Shown here: piece by piece, positions 35,988 through 37,602 of the stretch
Layout: every line of letters begins with the position of its first letter
Numbering within the stretch: position 1 is the stretch's first letter
Assembly (NCBI GenBank): GCA_944388495.1
Contig: CALXIZ010000011.1
Coordinates: forward strand, 1 to 37,602
Direction of reading: 5' to 3'
DNA length: 37,602 nucleotides
From: an uncultured Clostridia bacterium
GTDB taxonomy: Bacteria; Bacillota; Clostridia; Peptostreptococcales; Anaerovoracaceae
The notes under the pieces: generated by a model
Seen by the model: the letters and a program-made list of their open reading frames with translations, nothing else
What the model was told of the DNA's origin: nothing
The model's database searches: none
Program-made: the position numbers and the translations under genes

Positions 35988-36020
35988 CCGGTTCCGGCGG
36001 CCAAAAACCGCCGGAACCGG
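35988..36020 (+). terminator. Perfect 13-bp hairpin after ABC exporter operon
   Basis: CCGGTTCCGGCGG and its exact complement around CCAAAAA. No immediate T-run; weak T-stretches come 16-30 bases later. Probably an mRNA-end hairpin or a poor terminator. Confidence 0.55.
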
Positions 36021-36104
36021 CTCTGGCCGGCCTGATCTTTTGCGCTTTTTCCGTCTCATCCGGCGGATATTATGATATGATATATAATATGGAGGGAATG
36101 ACAT

Positions 36105-36758
36105 ATGAAATTTAATTATATTGCGATTGAAAGGGAATACGGCAGCGGCGGAACGAAAATCGCCCGCCTTCTCGCCGAAGAATGCGGCCTGCCTTTCTAC
36201 GGCCGCGAAATTCTCGAGGAAGTATCCAGAAATTATGACGTCTCCATCGAGCGGATACAGAACTACGAGGAGACCGTGACGAACAGCATCCGCCGTTCGT
36301 TTTTCGCTCTCGGCCAGATGCAGTCAGGCGAACTGAACATGCTGACGAAAGAAGATTACATCTTCGCGGCGGAACAGACTGTCATCCGCGATCTCTCCTC
36401 CCGCGGCCCGGCCGTCTTTCTCGGGCACTGCGCCTCGGAAGCGCTCGATCCGAGCAAAGGTGTGGCAAAAGTATTCATCCGCTGCACCGACGAAGCGGAA
36501 AAGAGAAAACGTATCATGACAGACTACGATATTCCGGAAGCCGAAGTGGATGCCGTGAGAAAGCGCTATGATAAAAAGAGAGCGAATTACTACTATGCAA
36601 ACACATCGCGCCGCTGGTCGGATCTCACAAACTACGACGTCGTACTCGATTCCTCGGCGCTCGGCATCGAAGGATGCGTCAGCGTTCTCAAAGGACTCCT
36701 TCCCGACAGGACAAAAAAGAAAGCGCCGCAGGAGACGGCCGCTTCCGACAGTGAATAA
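36105..36758 (+). CDS. Cytidylate-kinase-like family protein
   Basis: 217 residues of the cytidylate-kinase-like (PF13189-type) group. The N-terminal IEREYGSGGTKIARLLAEE replaces a standard P-loop, as usual in this family; VFLGHCASEAL corresponds to the usual GRCA motif but with His for Arg. RIMTDYDIPEAE and the RRWSDLTNYDVVLDS segment are typical. Physiological substrate is unknown for this group. GGAGG seven bases before ATG; TATAAT at 36083-36088 may be the -10, without a clear -35. Terminator follows. Confidence 0.9.
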   Translation: MKFNYIAIEREYGSGGTKIARLLAEECGLPFYGREILEEVSRNYDVSIERIQNYEETVTNSIRRSFFALGQMQSGELNMLTKEDYIFAAEQTVIRDLSSRGPAVFLGHCASEALDPSKGVAKVFIRCTDEAEKRKRIMTDYDIPEAEVDAVRKRYDKKRANYYYANTSRRWSDLTNYDVVLDSSALGIEGCVSVLKGLLPDRTKKKAPQETAASDSE

Positions 36759-36779
36759 AACAGCTCTTCTGTACAGACG

Positions 36780-36813
36780 ATGCGGGCCTGCCCTCCGGCG
36801 GCCCGCATTTTTT
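36780..36813 (+). terminator. Rho-independent terminator
   Basis: ATGCGGGCC and GGCCCGCAT, perfect nine-base stem, followed by six T: ends the cytidylate-kinase-like transcript. Confidence 0.92.
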
Positions 36814-36849
36814 CGTCTTTTCCGCATCATTTTTCCCGCATACTTTTTC

Positions 36850-36865
36850 AAAAAAAAAAAAAAAA
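36850..36865. repeat. Run of 16 A
   Basis: Uninterrupted A16 (36850-36865) about 85 bases before the secreted-protein gene. The longest homopolymer in the window; it may act as an upstream promoter element or be length-variable. Confidence 0.8.
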
Positions 36866-36948
36866 TTTCTGAAACATTTCCTCTCTTTCATCGTCTTATA
36901 TCTGTGTACGCCATAGATATCGCAGTTTTTACGGAAAGGAATGAAAAA

Positions 36949-37386
36949 ATGAAACACGCAAAATTTTCCCGCATCCTGATCATCCTCATGATCATCGCAC
37001 TTCTTCTGCCTGCAGGCGGCGCTTACGCCTCCTCCGACGATGAACCGGTTACCGTGCAGCCGCAGACGGCAGTGAGTTATATCTTATCTTTTTCAACATC
37101 TAATGATATTATCGGCCATGCTCATGTCTACGTAACCAGTTCAGGAATTGCATCTTATATCACCTCTAAAATTACTCTCCAGTCTGCATCTTTAGGTTCT
37201 TCAGTTTACTCTGATGTTATAGGTATCAATCCATCTGAATATACTGTTTACAATAAAGTAAGTATCACGCATCTCTGTAATTTTCCTGTTAGCAATAATA
37301 AAAATTATCGTATCAAAATAGAAATTACCGATAAAGTTAATGGAAAAACCGCAAAAACTACATTGTATAAAACATTAACTCGATAA
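36949..37386 (+). CDS. Small secreted protein of unknown function, AT-rich mature part
   Basis: 145 residues, not recognised. Residues 1-28 are a signal peptide (KHAKFSR, hydrophobic core, AYASS cleavage region). The mature part is short strands rich in Ser, Thr, Ile and Tyr with one Cys (Cys110), suggesting a small beta-sandwich. Start ATG 36949 has AAAGGA upstream; an in-frame reading from 36568 would overlap the kinase gene. Base use changes inside the gene: the signal-peptide part is as GC-rich as the window, the part after about 37,075 is clearly AT-rich with codons ending in A or T. Own terminator downstream. Function not assignable. Confidence 0.85.
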   Translation: MKHAKFSRILIILMIIALLLPAGGAYASSDDEPVTVQPQTAVSYILSFSTSNDIIGHAHVYVTSSGIASYITSKITLQSASLGSSVYSDVIGINPSEYTVYNKVSITHLCNFPVSNNKNYRIKIEITDKVNGKTAKTTLYKTLTR

Positions 37387-37388
37387 AT

Positions 37389-37420
37389 AAAAAATCCTGC
37401 TTTTTATAGCAGGATTTTTT
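37389..37420. terminator. Bidirectional terminator
   Basis: AAAAAATCCTGC and GCAGGATTTTTT, a perfect 12-base stem around an eight-base loop, with T-runs both ways; shared by the secreted-protein gene and the convergent gene at the right edge. Confidence 0.93.
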
Positions 37421-37453
37421 ATTGGTTCAATATCGTTCTCATATATTTTATAA

Positions 37454-37602
37454 TCATATAAAAATATTTTTTGCAATACTAATCATCATACTACGATCTA
37501 TATTACCTTTGACACCGATTAGCTGTTTGTTCATCAAAAAACTAACGCCTCGCGTTTTTGTATAAGGATCTTCATAATAGTAAATATCATATTGATTAAC
37601 TT
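37454..37602 (-). CDS. 3' end of an AT-rich gene cut by the window edge
   Basis: On the minus strand one frame is open from the window edge to TGA at 37454-37456, giving 48 residues that read like protein: YDIYYYEDPYTKTRG, LMNKQLIGVKGNIDR, SIAKNIFI. The end GVKGNIDRSMMISIAKNI resembles the C-terminus of DUF4367-type domains, where a strand and GNIS/D lead into a final helix; this is weak. The start lies outside. Composition is AT-rich like the mature part of the neighbouring secreted protein, so both may belong to one acquired segment. Confidence 0.6.
   Translation of the reverse strand, partial: VNQYDIYYYEDPYTKTRGVSFLMNKQLIGVKGNIDRSMMISIAKNIFI

Overview
The window reads as a core-genome stretch from a Gram-positive, low-outer-membrane bacterium of the class Clostridia (Lachnospiraceae-like in character; genus not resolvable by eye). 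The signs are a CIRCE-controlled groESL operon, Rex next to a 2[4Fe-4S] ferredoxin, the Firmicutes block tmk-holB-ricT-trmN6, a Clostridia-style long GltX, PepV and PepF peptidases, lipobox lipoproteins and strong AGGAGG ribosome binding sites. Base composition is moderately GC-rich and even until about 37,075, where it turns abruptly AT-rich to the right edge.

Layout. 1-2540 (minus): guaB-guaA, GMP synthesis, guaA cut by the left edge. 2751-3512 (minus): an M15 D,D-carboxypeptidase lipoprotein. 3513-3977: a row of three hairpins/terminators. 3978-6156 (minus): groES-groEL with a textbook promoter and CIRCE. 6164-7974 (minus): a P-loop/Asp23-like protein and an OGG-type 8-oxoguanine glycosylase whose start is disturbed by an A8 run. 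8049-8306 (plus): ferredoxin; 8697-9359 (minus): Rex. 9739-12109 (plus): an ABC-F ATPase and a stand-alone acpP. 12237-28159 (minus): a sixteen-gene array, pepF-nadK-rluD family-small membrane protein-tmk-holB-ricT-trmN6-gltX-nifU-like-capA-like-pepV-tsaE-tsaB/rimI fusion-small Cys-rich protein-tsaD. 28440-30195 (plus): an acidic protein of unknown function and a DUF975 membrane protein. 30275-32115 (minus): an OmpR-type two-component pair, divergent from 32350-35960 (plus), a heterodimeric ABC exporter. 36105-36758 (plus): a cytidylate-kinase-like protein. 36949-37602: a small secreted protein and the 3' end of another gene, both AT-rich.

How they fit together. The long minus-strand array is dominated by translation and RNA maturation: tsaE, tsaB and tsaD for the t6A tRNA modification, RimI protein acetylation, GltX, a tRNA adenine methyltransferase, a pseudouridine synthase and RicT, interleaved with replication (HolB, Tmk) and NADP supply. 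GuaB/GuaA supply GMP, and Rex/ferredoxin/OGG point to redox-aware anaerobic physiology.

Most unusual elements: (1) a structured, non-coding repeat of about 135 bp present twice (8354-8489 and 15047-15179), with a lone hairpin relative at 20782-20807; (2) the disrupted OGG start; (3) an IMP dehydrogenase that looks like the Tritrichomonas foetus enzyme; (4) an 83-residue Cys-rich protein inserted between tsaB/rimI and tsaD; (5) a sharp composition boundary inside the secreted-protein gene at the right end. No tRNA, rRNA, CRISPR array or insertion-sequence gene was seen.
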